A DNA stretch of 64,000 nt from Idiomarina seosinensis (GTDB taxonomy: Bacteria > Pseudomonadota > Gammaproteobacteria > Enterobacterales > Alteromonadaceae). Position numbers and translations under genes: made by a program. The stretch's first letter is position 1. Every line of letters starts with the position of its first letter. The notes under the pieces were generated by a model. The model had not been told where the DNA came from. It made no database searches and saw only the letters and a program-made list of their open reading frames with translations. Positions 26,263-35,555 of this stretch are shown piece by piece. The DNA lies in assembly GCF_003987275.1 (NCBI RefSeq), contig NZ_PIQF01000001.1, positions 124,001 to 188,000 on the forward strand, given 5' to 3'.

Positions 26263-26600
26263 TGTTGCAAATTCTTAACTAAGTTGTGCAGAGATATTTG
26301 GATTCTGGTGTTGGTATTAAGCCATTTTGAAATATCTGGGTGAATGACCCAATTTAAATCCTTGCCAATTTTTAACTGTGTTTCTAATTCGGCACTGGAG
26401 CCAATAGCGTAGTAAAGTATTCGCCTTCTATCTGCAGCGGTATCCCGCACCATAGCTTCAGCAATATTACTGGGAACAGATAAAGCACTGCGTCCGACTT
26501 GGTCTTTAAAGAAATAATGTTTACATGAACTGACGTCTTTCATGATGACGACAGCGAGTGCCAATGACTCACGCCAGACCCAAAGTTTGTGATAGTTCAT
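26253..26600 (-). CDS. Four-helix-bundle protein (23S rRNA intervening-sequence family)
   Basis: A 115-residue protein of the four-helix-bundle family (S23/IVS-type, PF05635-like), recognisable from the start YHKLWVWRESLALAVVIMKD and the central VGRSALSVPSNIAEAMVRD and SSAELETQLKIGKDL. Members occur inside intervening sequences of 23S rRNA genes and as stand-alone genes of unknown function; a related fold, Avd, serves diversity-generating retroelements. Here it stands alone between two halves of a mirror-image hairpin array, flanked by exact 35-bp inverted repeats, and its last codons (QQSR, stop) lie within a hairpin unit. This context suggests insertion as a unit, which is inference. Confidence 0.85.
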   Translation of the reverse strand: MNYHKLWVWRESLALAVVIMKDVSSCKHYFFKDQVGRSALSVPSNIAEAMVRDTAADRRRILYYAIGSSAELETQLKIGKDLNWVIHPDISKWLNTNTRIQISLHNLVKNLQQSR

Positions 26601-26704
26601 AAATCACCCAAACTCAAAAGACTAGCAACCAATTGTAATAACAACGCAAATTTGCGATATTCCTCACACCATCAGTACCTTTTTTACCGAAGTACCACCA
26701 TAAT

Positions 26705-26781
26705 AGCCGCAACCGCCGAAGGCAGGTTGCCAACAGCCGCGCCAAAGGCGCAAACAGCCGTTGGCGTAGCCAACAAATAGC
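26705..26781. repeat. Hairpin-unit array, right half, before murJ
   Basis: Units GCAACCGCC...GGTTGC (22 nt), GCGCCAAAGGCGC and GTTGGCGTAGCCAAC (26760-26774), joined by CAACAGCC, AAACAGCC and ending in AAATAGC, all opposite in sense to the left half. The array ends directly at the murJ ribosome binding site AGAAGGA (26782-26788). The remaining 100 bp up to the four-helix-bundle gene show no recognisable site. Confidence 0.9.
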
Positions 26782-26796
26782 AGAAGGATTTGTCAG

Positions 26797-28353
26797 TTGT
26801 CGAAGTCATTGCTCCGATCAGGTTTCATCGTCAGCTTTATGACCCTTATCTCACGGGTGCTTGGGCTGGTGCGCGATGTGGTGATAGCCAACCTGATGGG
26901 TGCCGGTGCGGCGGCGGATGTGTTCTTCTTTGCTAATAAAATCCCTAATTTTTTAAGGCGGTTGTTTGCCGAGGGGGCTTTTGCGCAGGCCTTTGTGCCG
27001 GTACTGACTGAATATAAGCAAGGCAGGGAGCTGCCAGAGCAGCAGCTGTTAATCGCTCGTGTTTCAGGGACCCTGGGCACCATTATCACGGTGGTTACTA
27101 TTTTTGGTGTTATTGCCTCGCCTATCGTGACGGCGCTGTTTGGTATGGGCTGGTTCCTGGACTGGTGGAACGATGGCCCGCAGGGGCATAAATTCGTGCT
27201 TGCCAGCGACCTGCTGCAAATTACCTTTCCGTACTTATGGTTTATTACCTTCACCGCGATGGCGGGGGCAATTCTTAATACCCTGGGTAAGTTCGCGGTG
27301 GCGGCGTTTACTCCGGTATTTTTAAATGTGGCGATTATTTCGGCGGCTATATGGCTGGCTCCGAATCTGGATCAACCAGAATACGGTTTAGCCTGGGGGG
27401 TTTTCTTTGGCGGTTTGATACAAATGCTGTTCCAGCTGCCGTTCCTGAAAAAAGCGGGGCTGTTAGTTAAGCCACAATGGGGGTGGCGCGATCCGGGTGT
27501 GACTAAAATTCGCAAGCTGATGCTGCCGGCGATCTTCGGGGTATCGGTCAGTCAAATTAACTTATTGCTTGATACCTTAATTGCCAGCTTCTTAATGACG
27601 GGCTCTATCAGCTGGCTGTATTACTCTGACCGGCTGTTAGAGTTTCCGCTGGGCTTGTTCGGCATTGCTATTGCCACTGTGATATTACCCGCGTTGTCCT
27701 CCCGACATGTCGATAAGTCGCCTGAGCATTTTACCAAAACCCTGGACTGGGGTATTCGTATGGTGCTGATCCTGGGAATTCCGGCCATGGCCGGCTTGTT
27801 CTTTTTGGCAGAACCGATGTTGATGGTGCTGTTTATGCACGGGGCCTTTACCCCGGACGACGCGCGGATGGCCTCGTATAGCTTGATGGCGTATTCGGCT
27901 GGGTTACTGAGTTTTATGTTGGTTAAGGTACTGGCAACCGGATTTTATTCAAGGCAGGATACTAAGCGGCCGGTAAAATTTGGCATTATTGCCATGGCCG
28001 CTAACATGGTGTTTAACATTGCCCTGGCGATCCCCTTTAGTTACGTCGGATTGGCGATGGCAACCGCGGCTTCGGCGGCGATTAACGCCGGTTTGCTTGG
28101 TTTTACACTGTACCGCGAAGGGGTATTAAAAGCGCAGCCCGGGACTTGGCGTTTTATTGTTCAGGTACTCATTGCCACCGCAGTGATGATAGCCGCTATT
28201 TTATGGTACAGCCCGGGCACCGAAGCCTGGCGCACTACCTCGATATTGGAACGCCCTTGGCTACTCGCCCAGGTCATCGGCCTAGGCATCATAGCCTACC
28301 TCGGCACACTCCTCATCACCGGCATGCGCCCCCGGCATATCGCCGGGAAATAA
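26797..28353 (+). CDS. murJ: MurJ, lipid II flippase
   Basis: A 518-residue polytopic inner-membrane protein of the MOP superfamily (MviN). It flips the peptidoglycan precursor lipid II to the periplasmic face. The N-terminal SKSLLRSGFIVSFMTLISR, FFFANKIPNFLRRLFAEGAF and GLFGIAIATVILPALSSRH are highly conserved family blocks with the essential arginines. The start is TTG at 26797 with AGAAGGA eight bases upstream. It begins the murJ-ribF-ileS-lspA-fkpB-ispH row, but an 854-bp repeat tract separates it from ribF. Confidence 0.97.
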   Translation: MSKSLLRSGFIVSFMTLISRVLGLVRDVVIANLMGAGAAADVFFFANKIPNFLRRLFAEGAFAQAFVPVLTEYKQGRELPEQQLLIARVSGTLGTIITVVTIFGVIASPIVTALFGMGWFLDWWNDGPQGHKFVLASDLLQITFPYLWFITFTAMAGAILNTLGKFAVAAFTPVFLNVAIISAAIWLAPNLDQPEYGLAWGVFFGGLIQMLFQLPFLKKAGLLVKPQWGWRDPGVTKIRKLMLPAIFGVSVSQINLLLDTLIASFLMTGSISWLYYSDRLLEFPLGLFGIAIATVILPALSSRHVDKSPEHFTKTLDWGIRMVLILGIPAMAGLFFLAEPMLMVLFMHGAFTPDDARMASYSLMAYSAGLLSFMLVKVLATGFYSRQDTKRPVKFGIIAMAANMVFNIALAIPFSYVGLAMATAASAAINAGLLGFTLYREGVLKAQPGTWRFIVQVLIATAVMIAAILWYSPGTEAWRTTSILERPWLLAQVIGLGIIAYLGTLLITGMRPRHIAGK

Positions 28354-29207
28354 AAATACGGCCCCTTCGGCGCCCCGACGCAGCGGAGGAAAACGGATGG
28401 TCCGGCCCCATCGGCAAGCCGCGATCTGAATTCGCATCTACGATGGTGCCAAATATCCCACCGTCGGCAAGCCAACGGGTACCCACGATTTGAATTTATT
28501 CCGGGGTGGCCGGCAGTTCCGGTTTTTGAACAACGTTGGTGTTAAATGCTCTGATGTCCATGGCTACCGGGATCCGCCTTCAGATCGTGGGTACCCTTCG
28601 GCTCGCCGAAGGGGCAGGAGGTCATCGGCAACCTCGATGGTGGGATCCGGGGCACCTCTTTTCGGATTCCGGGATGCTCGCAATTGCATTCCAATTCGAT
28701 ATCGCGGATGCGAATAGGGGCATTCCATAGCGGCAACGGAGGAAAACGAATAATCCGCACCCATCGGCAAGCCAATGGCTACCCACGATCTGATCAATAT
28801 CCGGGATGCCGCCAGCGACGGGATTTTGAACACCATCGCTGTTAAAACCTCTGCATTTATCCGTTCCGCAATACAAATTCATATCTTAGGTACCCTTCGG
28901 CTCGCCGAAGGGGCAGGAGCTCATCGGCTACCTCGATGGTGGGATCCGGGGCACCTCTTTCGGGCTTCCGCAATACCCCTTCAGATCGTAGGTACCCTTC
29001 GGCTCGCCGAAGGGGCAGGAGGTCATCGGCTACCTCGATGGCGGGATCCGGAGAGCCCCTTTTCGGATTCCCGGATGCTCGCAATGGCATTGCTATTCGG
29101 CAACCTCGATTCGGATATGGGCGGGCAAAAGGTGTTCCGCGGGCATTATTTCAGTTATAATCGCGCCTTTCAGATAACCAATTTAGCTGGGTACGGAATC
29201 GCCAGGC
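28354..29207. repeat. Non-coding tract of long mosaic repeats between murJ and ribF
   Basis: No gene is supported in these 854 bp; short frames on both strands repeat the same peptides and have no ribosome binding site. Two repeat types alternate. Type 1 is about 100 bp, with the hairpin CCCTTCGGCTCGCCGAAGGG in GGTACC...GGGGCAGGAG and then ATCGGCNACCTCGATGG and GGGATCCGG; copies begin near 28578, 28880 and 28978. Type 2 is about 105 bp (CCATCGGCAAGCC, TACCCACGAT, TTTTGAACA, GTTAAA); copies begin near 28463 and 28763, with a partial copy near 28391. Types 2+1 thus repeat with a 300-bp period. Confidence 0.85.
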
Positions 29208-30242
29208 ATGGAACTTATTCGCGGGACACACAATTTGCGTGCCAAACACTTTGGTGAAGACACCGGTTGTGTGCTGACTATTGGTAATTTTGACGGCGTG
29301 CATTTAGGTCATCAGGCGGTATTACAGCAGGTACGCAGCAAAGCTGAAGAGCTGGGCGTCCCGTCCGCGGTGATGACGTTTGAACCGCAACCGCAGGAAT
29401 TATTCCAGCCTGAAAAAGCACCGGCGAGACTGACTAACTGGCGTGAAAAATATTTGGCACTAAAAAGCCAGCAGCTTGATCACCATATCGTTATTGAATT
29501 TAATAAAAAATTTGCCAGCCAGCCGGCACGTGAATTTATTGAAAAGATTCTGGTTGATAAGCTGGCGGTAAAATTTTTGGTGGTCGGTGATGACTTCCGT
29601 TTTGGCTATAAACGCGAGGGTGACTTTGAGCTGCTGCAAAAGGCCGGTAAAGAACTCGGGTTTGAAGTAGTCGACACCCGTAGCTATCGGCAGCAGCAAC
29701 AGCGAGTGAGCAGTACCGCCATACGTGAGGCTTTGGACGATGGTGACTTTGACAGCGCTGAACAAATGCTCGGGCGGCCGTACCGGATGGCGGGCAAAGT
29801 CGTTCACGGCCGTAAGAACGGCCGCACCATCGGCTTTCCAACCGCCAACGTCCCGTTAAAACGATTAAAAAGCCCATTGCACGGCGTGTTTGCCGTAAAG
29901 GTTTTTTTAGAAAATGGTGTAACCGACGGCAAGCAAAGCGAGCCGTCAAACAGCCTCGGCGAAGCCGAAAAAAGCCGCCCCGAAGAGGCCAACAGCCGTC
30001 ACGGCAAAGCCGTGACATACCACGGTGTTGCCAACCTCGGAACGCGGCCGACGCTAAACGGTGATGAAGTGCAACTGGAAGTGCATTTATTTGATTTTTC
30101 AGGCAACCTGTACGGTCAGCAGATGACGGTAACCCCCGTTGCCAAATTGCGTGCCGAGCAACGCTTTGCGTCGCTTGACCACCTTAAACAACAGATAGAA
30201 CAAGATGCCGCTCGCGCCAAGCAGCTTTTAGCCCAAGCGTAG
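29208..30242 (+). CDS. ribF: RibF, bifunctional riboflavin kinase / FAD synthetase, with repeat-encoded insertion
   Basis: A 344-residue enzyme that makes FMN and then FAD. The N-terminal nucleotidyltransferase has TIGNFDGVHLGHQAVL and the SSTAIREAL motif; the C-terminal riboflavin kinase has GRKNGRTIGFPTANVPL and YHGVANLGTRPT. E. coli RibF has 313 residues; the extra length is a stretch of about 31 residues (about 240-270, TDGKQSEPSNSLGEAEKS and on) placed between the strands that normally run straight from VFAVKVFLENG to YHGVANLG. That stretch is coded by four hairpin units. The essential motifs are intact, so the gene is probably functional. Confidence 0.95.
   Translation: MELIRGTHNLRAKHFGEDTGCVLTIGNFDGVHLGHQAVLQQVRSKAEELGVPSAVMTFEPQPQELFQPEKAPARLTNWREKYLALKSQQLDHHIVIEFNKKFASQPAREFIEKILVDKLAVKFLVVGDDFRFGYKREGDFELLQKAGKELGFEVVDTRSYRQQQQRVSSTAIREALDDGDFDSAEQMLGRPYRMAGKVVHGRKNGRTIGFPTANVPLKRLKSPLHGVFAVKVFLENGVTDGKQSEPSNSLGEAEKSRPEEANSRHGKAVTYHGVANLGTRPTLNGDEVQLEVHLFDFSGNLYGQQMTVTPVAKLRAEQRFASLDHLKQQIEQDAARAKQLLAQA
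29925..30016 (+). repeat. Four hairpin units in frame inside ribF
   Basis: A 23-nt hairpin (29925-29947), AAACAGCC, TCGGCGAAGCCGA (29956-29968), AAAAAGCC, GCCCCGAAGAGGC (29977-29989), CAACAGCC and a 19-nt hairpin GTCACGGC-AAA-GCCGTGAC (29998-30016). The frame reads the linker as Asn-Ser. The first hairpin differs by one base from one inside flhF (39041-39063). Confidence 0.92.
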
Positions 30243-30284
30243 CGCGTGATGTCAGTAACAATGCGGAAATGGAAACAGTGACCA

Positions 30285-33119
30285 ATGAGTGATTACAAGC
30301 ATACTTTAAACTTGCCAGATACGGCGTTTCCGATGCGCGGCAACCTGGCGCAGCGCGAACCCAAGATGCTGGAAAACTGGTACGCCGACGACTTATACGG
30401 TGAAATCCGTAAAGCCAAAGCGGGCAAGCCAAGTTTTATTTTGCATGACGGTCCTCCGTACGCAAACGGCAAAATTCACATTGGTCACGCGGTTAATAAA
30501 ATCCTTAAAGACGTGATTGTTAAGGCGAAAACGTTAAGTGACTACGATGCGCCCTACGTGCCTGGCTGGGATTGTCATGGGCTGCCGATTGAGTTGCAGG
30601 TCGAGAAAAAACACGGCAAACCCGGCAAAAAACTAAATCTGGCGGAATTCCGCGAAAAATGTCGCGAATACGCGATGGGTCAAATCGACCAGCAACGCAC
30701 CGACTTTAAACGTCTAGGCGTGTTTGGCGATTGGGATAATCCGTACCTGACGATGAACTTCAAGCAGGAAGCGGATAGTGTCCGGGCGTTGGCGAAAATT
30801 ATTGAGAATGGTCACATGCACCAGGGCTTTAAACCGGTTCATTGGTGTACCGACTGTGGTTCGGCACTGGCCGAAGCGGAAGTTGAATATCAGGATAAAA
30901 CCTCGCCAGCGATTGACGTAAAACTGCCACTGGCGGCTACTGAAGAAGCCTTAACTCGCTTTAATACCCCTGAAGGGCATAGCGGAGAAGGCAAACTCAG
31001 TATGGTTATCTGGACCACCACCCCATGGACCATTCCGGCTAACCGGGCGGTGACGCTGGCGGAAGGCCTTGAGTACGCGTTAGTGCAAATTGAGAAAGAT
31101 GACGAGCAGCAGCCAGAGCGAATTATTTTAGCCAGCGATCTGGTTAATGACTGTATGGATCGCTGGGGCATTCAGCATTACCACAAACTGGGATTTGCCA
31201 CCGGTAAAGAGCTGGAAGGTCTGCAGCTTAATCATCCGTTGTTCGAACTTAATGTACCGGTAATACTGGGTGACCACGTGACCACCGAAAGTGGTACGGG
31301 TTGTGTGCATACCGCGCCAGGCCATGGTGTGGACGACTTTTTAGTCGGCCAAAGATACGGTATCGAAGTGTATAACCCGGTCGGCGATAATGGTGTGTAT
31401 AAAGACGATACGCCGATGTTTGCCGGTCAACATGTGTTTAAAGCGAACGAACCTATCGTGGACGCGCTTCGTGATGCGGGCAACTTAATGCATGCCGAAG
31501 CTTATCGCCACTCCTATCCGCATTGCTGGCGTCATAAAACGCCGATTATTTTCCGTGCTACGCCGCAGTGGTTTATCAGCATGGAAAAACAAGGCCTGCG
31601 CCAGGGGGCGTTGGATCAAATTAAGAAAGTCGGTTGGTTCCCTGAGTGGGGCGAAAGCCGCATTGCTTCTATGGTAGAGGGCCGGCCAGACTGGTGTATT
31701 TCGCGTCAGCGCACCTGGGGTAACCCAATTGCCGTGTTCGTGCACAGAGACACTGAAGAGCTGCACCCGAATACGCTGGAACTCATGGAAAAAGTGGCGC
31801 AGCTTATTGAACAAGATGGCGTTCAGGCATGGTTCGACTTAGAGCCGGAAACACTGCTGGGCGACGAAGCTAAAGACTATCGTAAAGTGACTGATACACT
31901 CGATGTCTGGTTCGACTCAGGCGTTACCCATCACTGCGTTTTGCGCGAGTTTGATGGACTCAGCTGGCCGGCAGATTTGTATCTGGAAGGCTCTGACCAA
32001 CACCGCGGCTGGTTCCAAAGCTCATTGGTCACCGGCGTCGCTATGTATAACGAAGCCCCTTATCATCAGGTGCTGACCCATGGCTTCACGGTAGATGCCA
32101 AAGGCCGCAAAATGTCCAAGTCGATCGGCAACGTGGTCGCTCCGCAAGACGTTATGAATAAGTTGGGTGGCGACATCCTGCGGTTGTGGGTAGCCTCCGC
32201 CGATTACTCGGGTGAAATGACCGTTTCCGACGAAATCTTAAAACGCTCGGCGGATTCATATCGACGCATTCGTAATACGTCGCGCTTCTTACTGGCCAAC
32301 TTGAGTGGTTTTGATCCGTCACAGCATTTAGTGGCGATGGATGACATGGTTGAACTGGATCGCTGGATTGTTGGCCGCGCGGCGGATTTACAACAGCAAT
32401 TAGTCGAGCATTACAACAGCTATCAATTTTTATCGGTGGTACAGAAGCTCATGCACTTCTGTTCGATTGAACTGGGTAGCTTTTACCTGGATATCATCAA
32501 GGACCGCCAGTACACGGCTAAGTCTGACAGCTTAGCGCGTCGTTCGTGCCAGACTGCGTTGTACTACATTGCTGAAGCTCTGGTTCGCTGGATGGCACCA
32601 ATTTGTAGCTTTACTGCCCAAGAAATCTGGGAAGTGCTGCCGGGCAAACGCGCGAAGTACGTGTTTACCGAAAGCTGGTTTACCGGCTTTGAGCAGTTTG
32701 CTGGCGTCAGTGAACAGGAAAACCAGTTCTGGATGCAGTTACTTGAAGTTCGTGACGTGGTTAACCAAACTCTGGAACAGGCTCGCCGCAACGACGAAAT
32801 CGGTGGTTCATTGCAAGCCGAAGTCACCCTGTATGCCGAGGATGAACTGGCGCAAAAACTGGGTCGCTTAGGCGAAGAACTGCGGTTTGCGCTGTTAACT
32901 TCAGAGGCAACCGTGGCGCCATTAGCAGAAGCTCCTGCCGAGGCTCTTAAGGCCGATAAACTCGGCTTAGCCGTTGCAGTTGCTGGTTCTGATTATAAGA
33001 AATGCGAACGTTGTTGGCACCACCGTGAGGAAGTTGGCACTATTGCCGGTCACGAAGACTTATGCCAACGCTGTGTAACTAATATCGATGGACAAGGTGA
33101 GGAACGCCGTTTTGCCTAA
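30285..33119 (+). CDS. ileS: Isoleucyl-tRNA synthetase
   Basis: A 944-residue class I synthetase, close to the 938 of E. coli. It charges tRNA-Ile and edits misactivated valine. Visible are the HIGH motif in [16 protein letters not shown] (near residue 65), the editing-domain [16 protein letters not shown], the KMSKS motif in [12 protein letters not shown] (near 608) and the C-terminal zinc finger with [12 protein letters not shown] and CQRC. It precedes lspA with overlapping ends, as in E. coli. Confidence 0.98.
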   Translation: MSDYKHTLNLPDTAFPMRGNLAQREPKMLENWYADDLYGEIRKAKAGKPSFILHDGPPYANGKIHIGHAVNKILKDVIVKAKTLSDYDAPYVPGWDCHGLPIELQVEKKHGKPGKKLNLAEFREKCREYAMGQIDQQRTDFKRLGVFGDWDNPYLTMNFKQEADSVRALAKIIENGHMHQGFKPVHWCTDCGSALAEAEVEYQDKTSPAIDVKLPLAATEEALTRFNTPEGHSGEGKLSMVIWTTTPWTIPANRAVTLAEGLEYALVQIEKDDEQQPERIILASDLVNDCMDRWGIQHYHKLGFATGKELEGLQLNHPLFELNVPVILGDHVTTESGTGCVHTAPGHGVDDFLVGQRYGIEVYNPVGDNGVYKDDTPMFAGQHVFKANEPIVDALRDAGNLMHAEAYRHSYPHCWRHKTPIIFRATPQWFISMEKQGLRQGALDQIKKVGWFPEWGESRIASMVEGRPDWCISRQRTWGNPIAVFVHRDTEELHPNTLELMEKVAQLIEQDGVQAWFDLEPETLLGDEAKDYRKVTDTLDVWFDSGVTHHCVLREFDGLSWPADLYLEGSDQHRGWFQSSLVTGVAMYNEAPYHQVLTHGFTVDAKGRKMSKSIGNVVAPQDVMNKLGGDILRLWVASADYSGEMTVSDEILKRSADSYRRIRNTSRFLLANLSGFDPSQHLVAMDDMVELDRWIVGRAADLQQQLVEHYNSYQFLSVVQKLMHFCSIELGSFYLDIIKDRQYTAKSDSLARRSCQTALYYIAEALVRWMAPICSFTAQEIWEVLPGKRAKYVFTESWFTGFEQFAGVSEQENQFWMQLLEVRDVVNQTLEQARRNDEIGGSLQAEVTLYAEDELAQKLGRLGEELRFALLTSEATVAPLAEAPAEALKADKLGLAVAVAGSDYKKCERCWHHREEVGTIAGHEDLCQRCVTNIDGQGEERRFA

Positions 33120-33630
33120 TGACACGCTAAAAAAACGCGCCTCGGGTTTGCGTTATCTATGGGTCACCGTACTGCTGGTAGTGATTGACCAACTCACCAA
33201 AGTCTGGGTAGCGGCAGAGTATGAACTGTACGAAAGCCGTGCGGTCATCGACGGTTTGTTCAATTTTACCTATGTGCATAATTACGGCGCCGCCTTCAGC
33301 TTTTTAAGTGACAGCGGTGGCTGGCAGCGCTGGCTTTTTACCGCCATTGCCATAGCCATTAGTGCCGTGTTGTTGATCTGGCTGCGGCGTAACCCGGTTA
33401 ATTTTTGGCGACAGAACTTATCCTTTGCATTGATTCTGTCCGGCGCGATTGGCAATGTGGCAGACCGTTTAATGTATGGCTATGTGATCGACTTTTTAGA
33501 CGTGCATTATCAGGGCTGGCACTGGCCCGCCTTTAATGTGGCGGATATGGCGATTACCATTGGTGCTGCATTAATGTTGTTCGAGGCGTTTGTTGATAAT
33601 CGCCGCGACGACGAGGAGAATAGTAAGTAG
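33112..33630 (+). CDS. lspA: Prolipoprotein signal peptidase (signal peptidase II)
   Basis: An inner-membrane aspartyl protease of about 172 residues with four membrane segments. It removes signal peptides of lipid-modified prolipoproteins such as FlgH, FlgP and MlaA coded in this window. The catalytic aspartates are in [10 protein letters not shown] and [12 protein letters not shown] at 33112 is chosen because AAGGTGAGG lies nine bases upstream; an in-frame ATG at 33088 would add eight residues but has no ribosome binding site. It overlaps the ileS stop. Confidence 0.95.
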   Translation: MPNDTLKKRASGLRYLWVTVLLVVIDQLTKVWVAAEYELYESRAVIDGLFNFTYVHNYGAAFSFLSDSGGWQRWLFTAIAIAISAVLLIWLRRNPVNFWRQNLSFALILSGAIGNVADRLMYGYVIDFLDVHYQGWHWPAFNVADMAITIGAALMLFEAFVDNRRDDEENSK

Positions 33631-33631
33631 T

Positions 33632-34072
33632 ATGAGCCGTTTACCGATAGAAGATGGCCGCGAAGTGGTCATGCACTTTACCATCAAATTGTCCGACGGG
33701 TCGGTCGCAGACAGCACTAAAATGTCTGGTAAACCGGCAAAGTTTCGGGTCGGCGATGGTAATTTAACCGAGAATTTCGAGGCCTGCCTGATTGGCCTTC
33801 GTGCCGGAGCGAAGCGCGAGTTTACGCTGGCGCCTGAAGATGCCTTTGGAGAACCTAACCCGGACAACTATTACTATGTTGATTCGGCTAAGTTTAGCGA
33901 GGAAACAAAACCCGAGGTTGGCGCTATTCTGGCCTTTACTCAGCCTGATGGAACCGACTTACCGGGAATTGTTCGGAAAGTTGAAGGTCCAACAGTGACC
34001 ATCGACTTTAATCATCCGCTGGCAGGCCAGACGGTGATTTTTGACGTCGAAATTATAAGCGTAGAGCCGTAG
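33632..34072 (+). CDS. fkpB: FkpB (SlpA), FKBP-type peptidyl-prolyl isomerase
   Basis: A 146-residue FKBP of the SlyD/FkpB type. VVMHFTIKLSDGSVADST and the flap-containing LAPEDAFGEPNPDNYYYVD match the family, and HPLAGQTVIFDVEI is the conserved C-terminal strand. It catalyses proline isomerisation and may act as a chaperone in the cytoplasm. ATG at 33632 directly follows the lspA stop; longer versions of the frame lie within lspA. Position between lspA and ispH is the same as in E. coli. Confidence 0.96.
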   Translation: MSRLPIEDGREVVMHFTIKLSDGSVADSTKMSGKPAKFRVGDGNLTENFEACLIGLRAGAKREFTLAPEDAFGEPNPDNYYYVDSAKFSEETKPEVGAILAFTQPDGTDLPGIVRKVEGPTVTIDFNHPLAGQTVIFDVEIISVEP

Positions 34073-34104
34073 TTATTTGTTAAACCCGGCTCTCGGAGGA
34101 ATAC

Positions 34105-35037
34105 ATGCAAATACTGTTAGCCAATCCACGCGGATTTTGTGCCGGTGTTGACCGTGCCATCACCATTGTTGAACGCGCGCTGGAAATATTTGAACCGCCC
34201 ATTTATGTGCGTCACGAAGTGGTGCATAACAAATACGTGGTCAATTCGTTAAAAGACGCGGGTGCAGTATTTGTCGAAGAGCTGGATGAAGTGCCGGACG
34301 ACGCTATCGTTATTTTTAGCGCGCATGGCGTGTCGCAGGCGGTTCGGCAGAACGCCAAAGATCGTGGTTTAAAAGTATTTGATGCGACCTGTCCGTTGGT
34401 AACCAAGGTGCATATGGAAGTGACTCGTGCCAGCCGTAAGGGCCATGAATGTGTGCTGATCGGCCATGCGGGGCACCCGGAAGTAGAGGGGACCATGGGT
34501 CAATACGCCAACCAGAAAGGCGGTATTTACCTGGTCGAATCGCCGGAAGATGTTGCGTCGTTGCAGGTAAAAGATGCGGATAACCTGCACTACATGAGCC
34601 AGACCACACTGTCGGTGGATGATACTTCCGATGTTATCGAAGCGCTGCGGGAAAAATTTCCAAACATTAACGGACCACGCAAGGACGATATTTGCTACGC
34701 CACCCAGAACCGTCAGGATGCGGTACGGGAATTGGCCGCAGATGCAGAGGTGATGTTAGTCGTCGGTGCCAGCAATAGCTCTAACTCTAATCGGTTACGC
34801 GAGTTGTCAGAGAAAATGGGTACGCCTGCCTACTTGATTGATGATGCGGGTTGTATCGATCGCGAATGGCTGCAGGACAAGCAACGGGTTGCGGTTACTG
34901 CCGGAGCGTCGGCGCCGGAAGTGCTGGTGCAGTCAGTGATAAAGCGCTTACGTGAATGGGGCGGTGAAACGGTAACCGAGCGCGATGGTCGCGCTGAAAA
35001 TATTACCTTTTCGATCCCACCGGATCTGCGTGCTTAA
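34105..35037 (+). CDS. ispH: IspH, 4-hydroxy-3-methylbut-2-enyl diphosphate reductase
   Basis: A 310-residue iron-sulfur enzyme, last step of the MEP isoprenoid pathway, giving IPP and DMAPP. The three cluster cysteines are in [13 protein letters not shown] (Cys12), [11 protein letters not shown] (near 96) and [10 protein letters not shown] (near 197); [12 protein letters not shown] is also diagnostic. It starts behind CTCGGAGGAA. Its last 35 bp overlap the end of the convergent pilin-like gene. Confidence 0.98.
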   Translation: MQILLANPRGFCAGVDRAITIVERALEIFEPPIYVRHEVVHNKYVVNSLKDAGAVFVEELDEVPDDAIVIFSAHGVSQAVRQNAKDRGLKVFDATCPLVTKVHMEVTRASRKGHECVLIGHAGHPEVEGTMGQYANQKGGIYLVESPEDVASLQVKDADNLHYMSQTTLSVDDTSDVIEALREKFPNINGPRKDDICYATQNRQDAVRELAADAEVMLVVGASNSSNSNRLRELSEKMGTPAYLIDDAGCIDREWLQDKQRVAVTAGASAPEVLVQSVIKRLREWGGETVTERDGRAENITFSIPPDLRA

Positions 35038-35359
35038 CGACCTGGCGGGTTAGCCAGAAACGCAGCTGGTAGTCCGCGTCCGAAATTTCCAAGACCGAAT
35101 GCTGCTCATCAATGGCAGATAGAGACCAGTCTAACGAGCCAGGGTCTACACTGACCTGGCCTTGCCGCCATTGCGCGGTAATCTTTGTTTTTAATGCCAT
35201 TATTGATTCAACAGTCAGTGCCTGTTGCTCTATTTTATGCTGTTTTGTCAGAGCGAGTTGCAAGGTGTACAGGCTGCTGGGTAACCACAACGATAAGATA
35301 GCTGCAGCAACCAGTATTTCTATTAAAGAGAAGCCGTTAATCCGCGGATAAGCTGTCAT
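35003..35359 (-). CDS. Prepilin-like protein, PilV/GspI type (minor pseudopilin)
   Basis: A 118-residue protein with a type IV prepilin N-terminus: a short basic leader, then [18 protein letters not shown] with Glu at +5, the site for cleavage and methylation by PilD. The remainder is a small domain. It is the last of four overlapping pseudopilin genes and its end overlaps ispH by 35 bp on the other strand. Such minor pilins initiate pilus or pseudopilus assembly; which machine this set serves cannot be told here. Confidence 0.75.
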   Translation of the reverse strand: MTAYPRINGFSLIEILVAAAILSLWLPSSLYTLQLALTKQHKIEQQALTVESIMALKTKITAQWRQGQVSVDPGSLDWSLSAIDEQHSVLEISDADYQLRFWLTRQVVKHADPVGSKR

Positions 35360-35555
35360 TATAAGCTTGCTGCTGTTGGTTAAAGTTCAATTCGGTTCGC
35401 TGCTTTAGTTGCAGCCACTGTCGGTGTTGCTGGGCTTGTAAAGATTGTGTTTGCAGCAGCAAAGCAGCTAACGCCATAGAGCTTAGGCCGGTTAGCGTGA
35501 CGACCGTCATTAGTACCGCCATCCCCCGTTGTTTAATCTGCATTTTATTCGGCAT
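35337..35555 (-). CDS. Short prepilin-like protein, PilX/YgdB-like
   Basis: A 72-residue protein with a leader ending QIKQRG and a hydrophobic helix MAVLMTVVTLTGLSSMALAA, like the start of PilX or YgdB, which lack the usual +5 Glu. Related proteins are roughly 130 residues or longer, so this one is either a reduced form or has lost its globular end. It overlaps both neighbours (11 and 23 bp) with intact frames, so it is probably expressed. Confidence 0.6.
   Translation of the reverse strand: MPNKMQIKQRGMAVLMTVVTLTGLSSMALAALLLQTQSLQAQQHRQWLQLKQRTELNFNQQQQAYNDSLSAD

Noticed and set aside
28490-29257. Several short frames on both strands in the murJ-ribF gap
   Set aside because: They repeat the same peptide because of the DNA repeats, occur on both strands, lack ribosome binding sites, and match no family I know.
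33088-33111. ATG at 33088 as lspA start
   Set aside because: It has no ribosome binding site and overlaps ileS by 32 bp; AAGGTGAGG fits the TTG at 33112. The choice affects only eight residues.
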